This document shows positions 33,591 to 47,800 of a stretch of 64,000 nt of DNA, in pieces (the stretch's first letter is position 1; each line of letters starts with the position of its first letter). The notes beneath the pieces were generated by a model, which was not told the DNA's origin, made no database searches, and saw only the letters and a list, made by a program, of their open reading frames with translations. The translations under genes and the position numbers were made by a program. Source of the stretch: Carposina sasakii (lineage: Eukaryota; Arthropoda; Insecta; Lepidoptera; Carposinidae); contig CP053160.1 in the NCBI GenBank assembly GCA_014607495.2, positions 8,494,001-8,558,000 on the forward strand, in the 5' to 3' direction.

Positions 33591-35766
33591 ATGGAAACTT
33601 GTGTGAGAGGTTTCTCTTTTATGCCCGAGAGTAAAGTTGATGTTATGGAACTACAGGTATTTTGTTATTATACGAACACCTACTGGTTATCTACTGTCTA
33701 ATATTTCTAACCATATTACCTAGTCTACTAATGGCCCTCAGCTTAGCTTACTGGAATCCTGTTACAGCGCTTCCAAATTACTTACGCCATAGAGGAAACT
33801 AAAGATGTTATAGAGTGATAATATTATGGTCGATTCCGGCAGTCACACTTAAACCTATTACTAATGTATTGTAACATATAGTAATGCAATCTAAGTGTCA
33901 AGGACTGTAATTGTGAGGCATCGAGAAGTCTAATGGTGCATCGAAACTGTTAATATGACATTAGCACTCTATGTCTACATCTTATTCCTCTATGCTTACG
34001 CTACCTAACTGGCAAGGCTGTTGCAAAAGAGGCAATGAGGAAAATCAGCTTTTATAAGTGGATAGAATACTTACATGTTAAAAATTAATACCTACTTACA
34101 CAAACAGCACAAGGGGAAGATTTTCCCTTCATGCTTAAACCATAGGTACCTTACATACAAGAGTTCAGTTGAGGAAGTATTGACATGGCATGTGATTGAC
34201 CTATGTACTTACCTACTTTTTATATTCTAATCAAATGTTTCAGTTCATAGAGCCAGCGGAATTGGAGAGAACTTGGAAAGCAAACCGTAGACAGAGAATG
34301 AAGGATAGAGAACAAAAGATATGGGAAGAGTTTGTAAAGGAACAGGATATTGTTACTGCTGCTATTCAAGGTTATTGAGATAACATTTGATACAGCTATG
34401 TACCCGAAATGAGGTAGCCAGCTGATCCCAAAGCCGGGTGATGCAGTTTTCAGGAATATATTGTGACAGGTCCCACTTAACATATAGGCTACTTTTTATC
34501 CCGGGAACATTCGACATTTTGTTTTTTCTGTAGTCCACGCGGACGGAGTCGCGGGCGTCTGTGATAAGTTGCTAAACTCATCGAAAAATAAGAGGTCCGT
34601 TTACCGCAGCGCTAGCATCTTTGCAATCTGCACACTGTTTCATACATTTTTATTTAGTTCTTGAATAATCCACCGAACTTCTTATACCGTGATTGGTTTA
34701 GGTTATCGCTTGAGAAAATGCACAAGTTCCTTAGTCAACTCTTACAACTAGCACGGAAAGAGATGCAGCTGATGTATTCGAGTAAAGCCCTGCATCAGCA
34801 TAGGTAACATTTAATGTTAACACCTACTAGAATGGGATCATCATCATCATCATTTACAGCCCTGAGAAGTCCACTGTTGGACATAGGCCTCCCCTGGGAT
34901 AGATAATAATAATTTTAATTTATTTCATATTACACAATAATAGAAAAAAATATTCTCAAAAGTATAACTGCACTAGAGTGAAAACTTTCTGATACATCAA
35001 TCAATTGCTTGTTCAAATATGTGTATATATACATGTTATTATTTGTATTTACAGCAAGCGTTCTATATATTTCGTCATATCTGACATGCAAATTTTTATT
35101 CCATACAATTCAACATCAAGCAGGCATTAGTTAGTTTAATAAATTCCAATAAAAAATGTCAATTTAACAATAAATAACAACAGAAATACACTATGTCAAT
35201 AACTACTATTTCAATGTCAATCACATTTTTTTTTTCATAAAAAAAATCTATTTAATAGTTTAAAGATTACCTAACACACAAACACATATACACACAAACA
35301 CAAATGATAGTAGAACTACTGAACTAGGATTAAATTAGGACTTGCCCACCTAACAGAAGGATTTTTGCTGATAAAATAGTTATGCTATAAGGGTCTTCCA
35401 CTCCGCCTCACCAGTGGTGCTTGGGAGGTGCAGAGTCAGAGTGGAATGATTCAGCATTTTACTAAACTAGCCTTATCTTGTAGATGACCCGTATCAGTTC
35501 TTAGATGACCTTCCTGAAGACTGCCTGCAGGAACTGATAGAGTCTGAGCTGGTGAGGATGCAGGATCCCCCTGAAGATACACAGGGAGAGGTAACGATCA
35601 GGATTTCAGCCATACTAACAAAGTAAAACTGTTAACTATTCTTTTATTTACTTATTTTAATTTATTTATTTGATTTACTTATCCCTTTTAATTTCAATAG
35701 GCAGGTTGTAGTTGCATAGCCGAAGCACCGAGCGCTCGACGTCCTCCCGCGCCCCGCACCTCACCC

Positions 35767-35863
<97 letters not shown>

Positions 35864-38800
35864 TTCGCTGTCGCATTGCTTCAGCTTTGCTACTCGCGCG
35901 TAACCATGCTCTTCTTGCGTAGCTAGTTTATCAATATTAGCCATGAGAAGTAAACGGCCTGCATCCAGCCGATACCCGCGACCTTGGCTAGGTCATCCGT
36001 CCATCTCGCGGGTGGTAATTACTGTTATTTTTACATGCTTACCTACCTGTTTCGTTGTAGTAGTAAGTAGAAAAATGCTGGTACTTATTCTGTGTAATAT
36101 AATTTTGTAGGACGATACGGGCGACATGACAATGGATGACGCGCGTCCGTTGCCTGACAACCAAACTGTGATCTATGAGAGAGAAGAAGAAGACGTCATG
36201 TTCCACGTGTTCGATGATGAAAAGCAAGGGGCGCAGGACGATGATGATGAAGGTTTGTACAAAATGAAGTATACCTAACTCTGTGTAATATAGGTGCAGA
36301 ATAAATAAATATAACTGTGTTGTCTAAATGGTACCCCATTTGCAAAAACTGCAGGGTCACGAAGTCAGGTCATTAACAAGTTGGTGGCTCATCACCTGAG
36401 AGGACACCTTCTAGTTCAGTCGACTGTAACGACTTGCAAGAAGGAGATGCAGCTGATGTATTCTAGTGAAGGCCCGCATCAGTACAGCCCCTTTAGGTAA
36501 CTAATTTTCAGTAGCGGAGCCGAAGCAATGCGATAGCGATAAATGTGAATGTGTGTGTGCGGGGCGGGAAGCCGTCGAGCACATATACACACACTCAATT
36601 TTCGCTATCGCGCTGCTTCAGCTTTGCTACTGCAAATTAAGTAAATAGGGGGGCCCTACACCCTCCGCTGACCCTCGGATCTGCCGACTCATGATCACGA
36701 ACACAAGCCACTACAGTCGTAACGAGAAGCCAGATCCAAAGCACCTAGCATGCAAACACAAGTACATTAGCTGCTAATCCGAAAATTAATTGAAAAACCC
36801 TCGATGGAAATTTTAACTTCCGAATAGTAAATGCCCGATACAATTAAATATTAGTATATCTCCCAGCAAATACCCCCCATGGCAGTCTTGTCTACGTCCA
36901 GCAGTGGACTGTAATAGGCTGATGATGATGATTATATCCCAGCAGAGGCTGACGCGGCGGATCCCTCGACTGTACGCGAGGTGTCTCCCCAGCGCGGCTC
37001 CGGTCCGCCCAGCCCTAACGCGCCATCTAGTTAGTTATTACTCTATTTACACTGCCTAGGCATGTAACAGAAGTCATGTTAAAAACCATTAAAAATAGAG
37101 AACCTATTCTCTAAATTTTATGATCCCTTTTGTTACATCCTGTATAAAACACGCAATATACAGGTTGATTTATGGTCGTCAACGTTCCCGAAAACTACGG
37201 AATCTCCTCATCATCACTCCATGGAAGCATATCTGGGAAGTGTCTGGTTTCCAAAATATTAGGGTCCAAAGTTGAGTAAATAGACTGCGTTCTTCTGCAT
37301 AAATGCACATTGACAGGTGTAGCAGGATTTCTTCACGAGAAATAAATTAATATCTGTCTATGGAAAAACTAGCATAAACACTGGACACTACAAATTTCGC
37401 CCGATCGAGTAATAAAAAAAAAAATAAAAAAAAAATTACATCGTTTCCTAGCATTTTTTTGGCATAAACTTACTTTACTATACTCTATACTGATGTATAG
37501 AGTACGTACCCTTCGTTAAGGGTGGCAACGAAAAAACATCCTGTATAAACAAGGTTTGATAAAGTGATGGGAATGTTAGTACTTTTCTCATGAACGTAAA
37601 GAACAACGGACGGAGTGTTGTCACTACACAGAGTGAAGCATTCGTAGTTAACGTACATTCCACGAAGTAGTGATATGTATTGACGCGTTATTCACCCACA
37701 CATACACACCATAGTAAGCTCGGCGCCTACCAGAAAATATGCATACATATGCACAACGCGCCGCAATTACGGTGCTTCAATCTGTGCACTGACAACACTC
37801 CGTCCGTTGTCTTTTGTACGTTCATGACTTTACTCTTCTTTCTTAAAAAAAAAAAAAAGAAAATGGAATGCAGCTCATTTATTCATTCTCCCTTTCCTGA
37901 TAATAGTAGTTGACTAAAAGGTATTAAGGTATTAATATTAGGGCTCTGCAATTAATAAAACTGAGAAAACTACTTTAATTTGTTTTATTTAAAGTGAAAC
38001 GATTGCACAGTAAGAACACAGATCATCGAGAGAGAAAAAAAATGTCATCCATAGACATACCACAACGTCAAACGATGGGCAACGATACTTCAGCCATTCA
38101 GCCAAGATCAAAATTTTCTATAATTAAGTTAACACTCCCACTAAAATTTTACATTATAAAGGCCAAAACACATTCTGTGCCAGAATACAACATTATAACA
38201 GCTTATTCATTACTTGCTCTCTTAGGAAAACAAACGATTGAGTGGGCAAAGGCTTTGTTAATATACTTATCAGCAAACTGATTCTTACTTGGGACATAAG
38301 ATATATTTATTAAACCATTCTCCACTTTTTCTCGTATAAAATTGTACTTGACATCTATATGTTTGGTACGTTTGTGGAAAACTGGGTTATTAATTAACTT
38401 AATGGCACTCTGATTATCAACATACAGCTTAATACAATCAGATTTTTCACCCAAGTCCAACAACAGTTGCTGTAGCCATAGAATTTCCTTTGCAGACTCG
38501 CAGGCTGCAACAAACTCTGCTTCGGTGGTAGAGAGAGCAATGGTCTTTTGCTTTTGACTCAGCCATGTTACTGGTCCACCATTCATTAAGAATATATATC
38601 CAGTGGTGGATTTTCGAGTATCAACATCACCTGCAAAATCAGCATCCGAATACCCAATAAGATCATTGCTTTCTCCATACCTAATACAAATATCTTTTGT
38701 ATTCACTAAATATCTAATCACACGCTTCAATGCATTAACATGTTGTTGACTAGGATTATTAATATACCGACTCAACATGTTCACCACAAATGATATATCA

Positions 38801-41800
38801 GGTCTGGACACTGAGCATAAAAACAACAGTGAACCAATAGCTTCCCTGTAAGGGAATTTCACAGCAGTTTCCTCCAGATTTCTACATATAACAACATTTG
38901 GATCAGCAGGAGTTGATGCAGGATTACATTCACTCATATTAAAAGTTTTAACAATTTGCTCTATGTACTCTCGCTGATGTAAACATATACAGTTATCAGA
39001 CTTTAACACTTCTATACCTACAAAATAGGACAAATTTAATTCCTTAATTTTAAATGCCTGTTTGAGGAAATTAATTATATCTGTAATTATCTTTTTACTT
39101 GATGATATTATGAGAGCATCATCAACATATATTATCAGTATAACTTTAATATTTTCAACATTTCTAACATATACACAGTAGTCAGCTTGTGACTGAACAA
39201 AACCATATGATTTTAAAAATTCAGTAAACTTTTTGTTCCAACACCTTGATGCCTGTTTTAACCCGTAGAGTGACCTATTCAATTTTAATACATTACTTTT
39301 GTCAACAAGCACACCATCAGGAATTTCTAAATAAATTTCTTCTTCAAGGTCCCCATTCAAAAAGGCGGTTTTGACATCAAATTGTTGGATTTCCAAGTTA
39401 TACTTAGCTGCAATACTAAAAATTATTCTAATTGAATCATACCTTGTGGTAGGGGAAAATATTTGCTGGTAATCAATACCAGGGACTTGATTGAACCCTC
39501 GTGCACATAATCGAGCCTTATAACGGTTTACTTTCCCATCATCACCTCTCTTAATGGAAAATATCCACTTGGCTGTGAGTGTTCTCTGTCCAGCTCGCTT
39601 CACTGGGGTCCAAGTCTGATTCTCATCATGAGCATTGAGTTCTTCTGTGATGGCCTGCAACCATTCATTCTTCTGCAAACTCTTCATTGCCTCATTAAAT
39701 GATGATGGTAACACAAATTCCACTAAATTGGCTTCTAAATTCAAATTTCTCCTTGGTCTCAAGTTCATTGGTTCATGTGGAGAATCATCGAGGATCTGTG
39801 ATGGTTCATAATCAGGATCATCACTACTGCAACTGAGCATACTTTCCTCATCCTCATTCAGTGAGGTCTCATTTAAAGAGTTATCCCTCAGAGCAGGATC
39901 CTCTGCTAGTGTGACTTCAGAGTTATCCTGTTGGATATTTTCATCACTTTCTTCTATGAATATCTTTGCTATATTTTGTCTTTGTTCAGGAAATTTATTC
40001 TCATCAAAAACAACATTTCTTGATATTTTAATTCGTTTTGTCTTCATGTTGAACATTCTGTAATTGGTATTATCATATCCAACCAATATCATCTTTTCAC
40101 TCTTTTTATCTAACTTTGTTCTCAATTGATCAGGAATATGTACATACCCCTCACTACCAAATACTCTTACATGATCCAAAATTGGTTTGACTCCATTCCA
40201 CAACTCTGATGGCGTCTTATCTGATGTTTTGCTAGATGAGGTTCTATTAAGCAAATAAACTGCACAATTTATGGCTTCTGCCCATAAATCCAATGAGATA
40301 TCACGTGCATACAGCATGGATCGAGCACTTTCTACGATTGTTCTGATATCCCTTTCTGCACGTCCATTTTGCTCTGGGGTATATGGAGCAGTGCATTCAT
40401 GAACAATTCCTTCTTTACCTATGTAATCTTTAAATACTTTATTAGTGTATTCACTTCCGTTATCTGTATGCAAGGCTTTTACACTGTGCATGTATTTGTT
40501 TTTCACAATAGCATTATACTTCTTGAAGTTTTCAAAAGTATCACTCTTATTTCTCATGAAGTACACATGTCTGTAGCTCGTTGCTGCATCCTTGAATAAT
40601 AAAAAATATCTCATACCTTGTACGGATGCATGGCTCATTGGACCACAGACGTCACTGTACACTAGGTCACCAGGTTGTAGTTCTGCCCTAATTGATTTCT
40701 GGAATGGGAACCGAGATTGTTTCCCATAAGCACATGCTTCACATATTAAGTCAGTTTCAGTATCATTTTGAATATTTAAACCTTCAACTATTTTGTTCAT
40801 ACTCATTTTTTTTATTTCTTTGAAGTTCAAGTGTCCTAATCTCTCGTGCCACTTTTTTAAATCACTTTTATTTTTCTGCACTAAGTTACATGTGTCAGGG
40901 ACAATTGTTTCAATGTTCAGTACATATAAATTATTCAACTTCATTTTCGCAGACATCACAACTTCATTACCATTGTATATTAGAGCACTACTGTCCTTCT
41001 TTACTATGGAATAACCTTTTCTTGTTATCATGCCTTCCGAAAATAAATTTCTTCTTAACTTAGGTACATGCAGTACTCCATGTAAAATGCTTTGCTCCCA
41101 GTGTCCATTGACACATCTTTTTATTGAAACTTTTCCTATTCCACATACTTCTATGGACTCTTTGTTTCCTAATGTCAATGATTTCTGAGTGCAAGTTGTG
41201 TATTCTTCAAAAAATTCTTTTTTGTATGTCATATGGGCCGAAGCGCCACTATCCAGGATCCAGGCGTCTTCTTCTGCATCACTACATATATTTGCCTCAT
41301 CAGCTACATTAAAAGCTAGCATGGTATTCTTATTTTGAGCTGGTTTCTTGTGTACTTTCTTCGGTGCACGACATTCTCTTGCAAAATGTCCCCTTTTTCC
41401 GCAGTTATAACATTCGAAACGATGTTTCACAGGTTTCTCTTTGCTCATACTACTTGCACTAGGTTCATTTCTGGTCGCTTCATTCTTCAATTTAGTATTA
41501 GCAATTAAAAAAGCCATTTCTTGTTCTTCTTCACAAGTAGTATTAGCTTCCTCATCGAGTAGTCGTGCCGTTAAGTTATTCAAGTTTTGTTGTTTAGGAT
41601 CCAGCGACATCCATGCTTGCCTAAGTGATCTATATTTAGGAGGCAGAGTTCCTAATATTTTCGTGATTATAGCAGTGTCGCTAATGCTTTCACCACTTTC
41701 CTTAAGCTGTTTGGCGAGATTCTCAACCTTTGCAATATGTTGTGCCACATTGTCACTTGGTGACATTTTGTACTGATAAAACCGTTCATGAATTAACATT

Positions 41801-44800
41801 TTGTTCAATTCACTTTTTTGTTCGTATATGGATTCCAATTTCGACATAATTTCCACGGCGGTTTCACAGTTTTCTATTAGTGTTATTTGATTCAAATCCA
41901 TTGACGACGTGATAATATACATAGCCATCCCGTCATCTTTAAGCCATTTATTCGCATTTGCTTCTGTTCTCTCTATCGAAATATCGATTCCTTTCGCTTT
42001 CAGGGCACATTTGATTTGGAATTTCCACTGCCTGAAGCTTTTTCCGTCGAATTTATCCACACTCAAGGTTCGCTCCATTTTGAGGTTATCCGGCGTGGTT
42101 TATTCGAAAATGCAAAATATGATTTCTTCTTTACTGTTTTCTTAATTCTTCAGTTTTCAGAGCTTCCTGGGCCCATAACCTATTAATATTAGGGCTCTGC
42201 AATTAATAAAACTGAGAAAACTACTTTAATTTGTTTTATTTAAAGTGAAACGATTGCACAGTAAGAACACAGATTATCGAGAGAGAAAAAAAATGTCATC
42301 CATAGACATACCACAACGTCAAACGATGGGCAACGATACTTCAGCCATTCAGCCAAGATCAAAATTTTCTATAATTAAGTTAACAGATCGGTTGGATGCA
42401 GGCTGCTTCCGACCGGTCGCAGTGGAGGTTGTTGGGGGAGGCCTATGTCCAACAGTGGACTTCTCAGGGCTGTAAATGATGATGATGATGAAACGCCTAC
42501 AATAAGCTAAGACAAGGTTAACTTGTTACATTTCAGTACCCTCAACGAAATCAACCGAAAATGTGACGAACCTTATAGAGAACAGCATCTACTGCGCTAA
42601 AGTTAAAGATCTCAGGATCAAGACTACTGAGGAATTGCAGGCTATGATGTGAGTACCTGGAGAATCTAAATAAATATTTACATATTGAATTGTATCAGGC
42701 GTCACTATTCGGAAGTTCAAATCTCTATTGAGGGATCGCCCGCCACCGGGCCCTATACCCTCCGCTGACCCTCGGATCTGCCTACTCATGATCACGAACA
42801 CAAGACACTACAGTCGCAACGAGAAGCTAGATCCAAGCACCTAGCATGCAACCATAAATACATAGCTGCTAATCCGAAAACCAATTAAAATTTTAATCGA
42901 CATATGTTTCGCCAACACCCGTGGCATCATCAGGATTAGTTTTCCATGTTAGTTCTATCTACCGAACCAACTAGTTAGTTGTTGCTCAATAAATATTTAC
43001 ATACGTGACAACACATTAACCTAGTCCCACACTAAGAACCCTAAGGTCTTGGGTACTAAGCAACATCGAAATATAGCCACAAGTTGACGCGCTATCTTGT
43101 CAGTTCTTATTTGTTTCACGCCCAATATGGACGTGCCACGACTAATCGGAATTAGAACTGCAGGATCATATAGGAAAACAGGTATACTAGCTACATTTAA
43201 CATAGCAGGGCCGGTGACAAGTTGCTAGCTCATCGCCTAAGCGAGTTTGTGGAAGGAGATGCAGTTGATGTTTTCTAGCAGAGCCCCCGTTCAGAATTTT
43301 GTTTTATGGCCTCTATCGTGTCAGCAGTATAGATAATATAAAAATAGCTACTTGAGCAGTTCGTTTTCACAAGAGTAAAACAAAAGTTCTATAAGGTAGG
43401 TGTGATTTTGGGTTAGACCTGTCAGCACGCTTTCGTCTCTTTCCTCCTATCCCTTTCTATCGCCCACAACTGTCGGTTGGAAGCGAGAAAAATAATGGCA
43501 ATTCAATCGCCTCGAGGATACCTTCCTGCACCATCGTGAAATCTTTCTCGCTCCAGCACATTGCAGTTTTGTACGACAGAAAAGGATAGGAAGCTACACA
43601 AAAAGGCGGAAAGCTTGCCGACTCTAGATCTACTTTAGGATCTCGCTGGAGCAGGAAGACATATTTGGCTCGGAGCCGGCGGACCTGCGCAAGAAATGCA
43701 AACGCGCCGCCGAGTTCTGTGCGAGGTTCAGCCGGATATACCTGTACCAGCTCAAGAGACAGGTACACTGCGTTTTACCTAATAGTTCATATATACAGGG
43801 TGATTTTTCGTAGCCACCCTTAACGAAGGGTGCGTATTCTACTACTTTATTATACATGAAATAAAGTAAGTTTATGCCAGAAAATACGCTGACACACACT
43901 CTCAATTATCGCGATCGCGCGACTTCGGCTTTGCTATTGCTTTTACGTAATCAGGGAGCCTGAAAGGAGATGAAAAACGCTATTTGTCGTCCCCAGATAC
44001 ACGACATAAAGCGTCACAACTCTCTCGTGTTACCGTTCGCCAAACACACGCAGTTTCAGTCGCAAATGGTGCGGATTGTGTCGCTGTACCAGAATATACT
44101 GCAGGCTTTTCAGGTATGTTAGCCTTGAGGCTTATCTCCAAAATGAGTCCATAAAACTGACTAGTTTTTTTTACTGAATTTTTATAGGTAGACTATGGGA
44201 TGGACAATAGGTATAAAGCAGGGGTGTCCAACATAATTTTGTGAAGGGCTAAGATTAGTACTTTTGTAACCGTAGCGGGCCAAAAAAAAATCCCAATAGC
44301 AATGATTTTAAGTAGCACTATTAAAATATAATACTCGCTACTGCTCGAGCAGTTACCTAGTGATCAACATACACGGATCGCTCTTGCAGTCAAGTATTTA
44401 GTTAGATCGAATTTTGGCACATTTTTACTGAACGAATGTCTATGGATGTCGTCGCGGGCCGGATGAAGGCTTATGCGGTATGTATGTTGGACAGGCCTGG
44501 TATAAAGTGTAGCATGTGATTTGCTATTTATCCATATTATATTATACGAATATATAGGAAATAAGATAGTTTTGTTAAAAAGAAAAACTTCCCCCCATAA
44601 GTCAAAATTCGGGCTTGCTGTTGATCTTAAGAGTTTCACTATTCCACATGAATCCGTTATCAGAGCTTTGTTATTAGTCAATTGTGCTTACAAATTGTAA
44701 GTTTCCCGAAACCAATACAAAGTAACAAAAGAACATGAATTCTGAAATCAGGTATAGGATTTATTCTATGAAACGGACTATATTATATGTATCGTCGTTT

Positions 44801-47800
44801 TCAGCCTATTGCAGTCCACTGCTGGACGTAGATCTCCCCCTGACATAGGGGGGTTTCGGCCATAGTCACCACGCTGGGCAGGCGGGTTGCTGACTGCAGT
44901 GTGATTTTTGGACTATGTTGTCAACACGGGAGGCGCTTAGATAGATGCATAGATAGATATATTTGTTATATTATCGGCGTGTTCCCCGCAGGGCTTCCAC
45001 AAGTCGTTCCCGCAGACCGGCTGTCTCGGTGCGGGGGCCGAGTGTGCGCGCGCGCTGTGTGACGTCACGCGCGCCGCCGGCCGCCTGTGTCCGACCGCCG
45101 CCGCGCACGATGTACGAGTATGTCACACTTGCGACACCGGCATACATACGGCCGACGCCGGCTTACATACTACCCGACACTGACTGACGTACCGCCCGAC
45201 ACCGACATACATATGGCCGACGCCGACTTACATACTGACCGACACCGACTTACGTACTGCCCGACTCCGACTTACATACTGCCCGTCACCGGCTAACATA
45301 CTGCCCGACACCGGCTTACAGACTGTCCGACACCGACTTACACACTGCCCGTCACTGACTTACACACAACCCCAACTAGCTTACACTCACACCGCCCGAC
45401 ATGAAATCTCCGGTCATCCCGTTGTGTTTAGGTTCAGGAGCGCCAATATCGCGATCTACGGTTTGTATTGGACATAGCGCAACGGTCCAGCAAGCCTAAG
45501 TGACAATAGGCAAAGCACATAGCTCGAAGAACTGATGGCCGATGGAGTCGGAAAGTTCTAGAGTGGATACCACGTATCGGCAAACGCAGCGTGGGAAGGC
45601 CACCCGCGAGGTGGACGGACGACTGGGCCAAGATCGCGGGCGTCGGTTGGGTTCAGGCTGCTTCCGACCGGTCGGTATGGAGGTTGTTGGGGCTGAAATG
45701 ATGATGATGATGATTGGACTTTAATTCTCTATGCATCTGATAGATACAACCGCTAGATATATAATTTAACAAAAAGTCTGTGTTCATCGTAAATAACTAT
45801 GTAACGCGTGTGTATTTTTACAGGATTTACTGGAAACCTGTAACAAAATGGACACACAGCTAGAGGAGTATATCGCCAAAGCGAACAGTTTCATGACAGA
45901 AGATGATGTGAGTTCATTAATTTAGTACCATTTTAGGATAAACAGCTTAATTACGAGTTTTATAGTATTATCCCTCAGAACAATGACTAAAGCATAGAAG
46001 TAACTGAATTTTGACTAATATTGTCGTCGCTGTTTTTTTATACGCTCATAACTGCATTAGAAAGAGACAGATGTAGGTTGCTCAAAATGCAAAACGTACC
46101 ACAAAGCAAACGTCAATTTGGTTACCTTTCCTTTGTTCCTTGGCTACCTTTCGTACATGATACTAAGTTAAAAAGCTACATAACGTGTCAAGTTTTTGTC
46201 TATATCTTTGTTCATCGTATTTTACCGTATAATGTCTAAGACAAGATACGCTTTTAAAGTCATAAAGCTCTTTCTATGCTTTAGTCATTGTTCTGAGTAT
46301 TATCCCAAAGAACTTAGCTATACCCGAGAAGGCAGGAAGTACGAGTAGGCCGTAAAAACAAACGCCAAATCTTTCAAAAGAAGGGGTACAAATACAAATG
46401 GGGTAATGGAATAAGGGCAGGAAGATGATGATCCTAGCAAATGTTATGGATTCACTATGGGTGCGCCCACCACTTACCCTCGGATCTGATAACTCATAAC
46501 TGCGGAAACGAGCACTTGCACTACCTACAATCGCCACGAGAAACCAGACCCGAGCACCTAGCATGCAAGATAATACATTGCACTATTTCCGAAATAAAAA
46601 ACTAGATTAATAATCTACATATGTTTCGCCAACAACCGTGACACCCTCAGGATTATAGAAATTAGTAAATTATGGCGGTCCCGACCCGTCCACCCACTGG
46701 ACAATCCCACTGGTGGGTGGACGGGTAATCGTGAATTACCCGTCCACCCACCAGCTAAGTTGATCTAAAAATCACCCTGTATAGTCAACGCGGATGAAGT
46801 CGCGGGCTAGTTAACATACACATCAAGCCCATTCTTCCCAAAAAGTTGAGCAGAAGTGTGCATATTGCACACCCACTATACAATTGTCAGCGTATTAAGC
46901 TACTTGGGTAAAGGGTGAGCGTTTCTGTACATAGTCTTTTTAACTATTTTTCATTATTATAGAACACAGCACGCTCATCGAAATCTAAGAAACTCGCCAA
47001 AAAGTCATCAAACGTGTCCAAAGCGGGAGGTGAGTTAAAACATATACTTATATGCTAATTTTATACCAGCAGCAAAATGATAAACGATGAATTGTCAAAC
47101 TCCAAATCGGTATCGGCCATCACTAGTTCCCAACGAAAATGACGTCATACGCGGGGTCGGCAATTATGGTATATTGTGTATAAGTATTGCAAGATGTTTA
47201 AATCGGTCGCATAATATCGATAGAAATTTCGTATGTGACGTCACGGAACTCGCTATACACCGAGTACACACCATCGCACGTTAGTCATCGAAGAGATACG
47301 CGATACCAAAATTATGACTATGACACACTGGCAGTGAATAACCAATTTCGGTTGACAACCGTGCTCGTTGGTAAAGAAAGTTAGCCAATAGCCCTGCTGA
47401 GATGTGTGCTACGTTACTAGGAATGCGTTTGATATCGACCAATCAAATTGATAGATATTATGGACCAATTAATTTGATTGGTGAATATCATACGCATCCG
47501 AAACACATGTAATGTAAGGTGTAAGGTGCTAATGTAAAAATATTAGCGTAAGGTATGTTTGTATGTATGATAGGTAGAGAATAGAAGATTTGTCACTTCG
47601 TACAAAAAAGGCAATGTAAAGTTGTTGGAATACAATGATGCGAGAAAGCGATGTACATTGCTTGTTTAAAATTGCAGGGCTGGTACCAGTATCTAATAAA
47701 ACTTTCTTATCTATAACAATATTCTATGTTCAACATTTCAGTATGTGTAATTCAAAATTACCTACTTAAATGGTTTGTGTTTCTATTAAGGTTCCGACGC

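Larger units (their letters stand above)
37930..42385 (-). mobile_element. Ty1/copia LTR retrotransposon, near intact
   Basis: Two direct repeats of 205 bp (37930-38134 and 42181-42385) differ at one position (C/T near 38014 and 42275). Reading on the minus strand, the LTR starts TGTTAAC. The primer site GGTTATGGGCCCAGG (42166-42180) abuts the 5' LTR, and the purine tract AGTGGGAG (38135-38142) abuts the 3' LTR. Between them lies one 1291-codon gag-pol frame. No 5-bp target duplication is visible. It is inserted in intron 5 of the plus-strand gene, antisense to it. Confidence 0.95.

Noticed and set aside
35675..35944. Cys/Val and Thr/His open frames on both strands
   Set aside because: They are translations of the (CA)n run inside a MITE.
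45434..45724. Small genes on both strands
   Set aside because: The region is a decayed LINE 3' part ending in (ATG)n.
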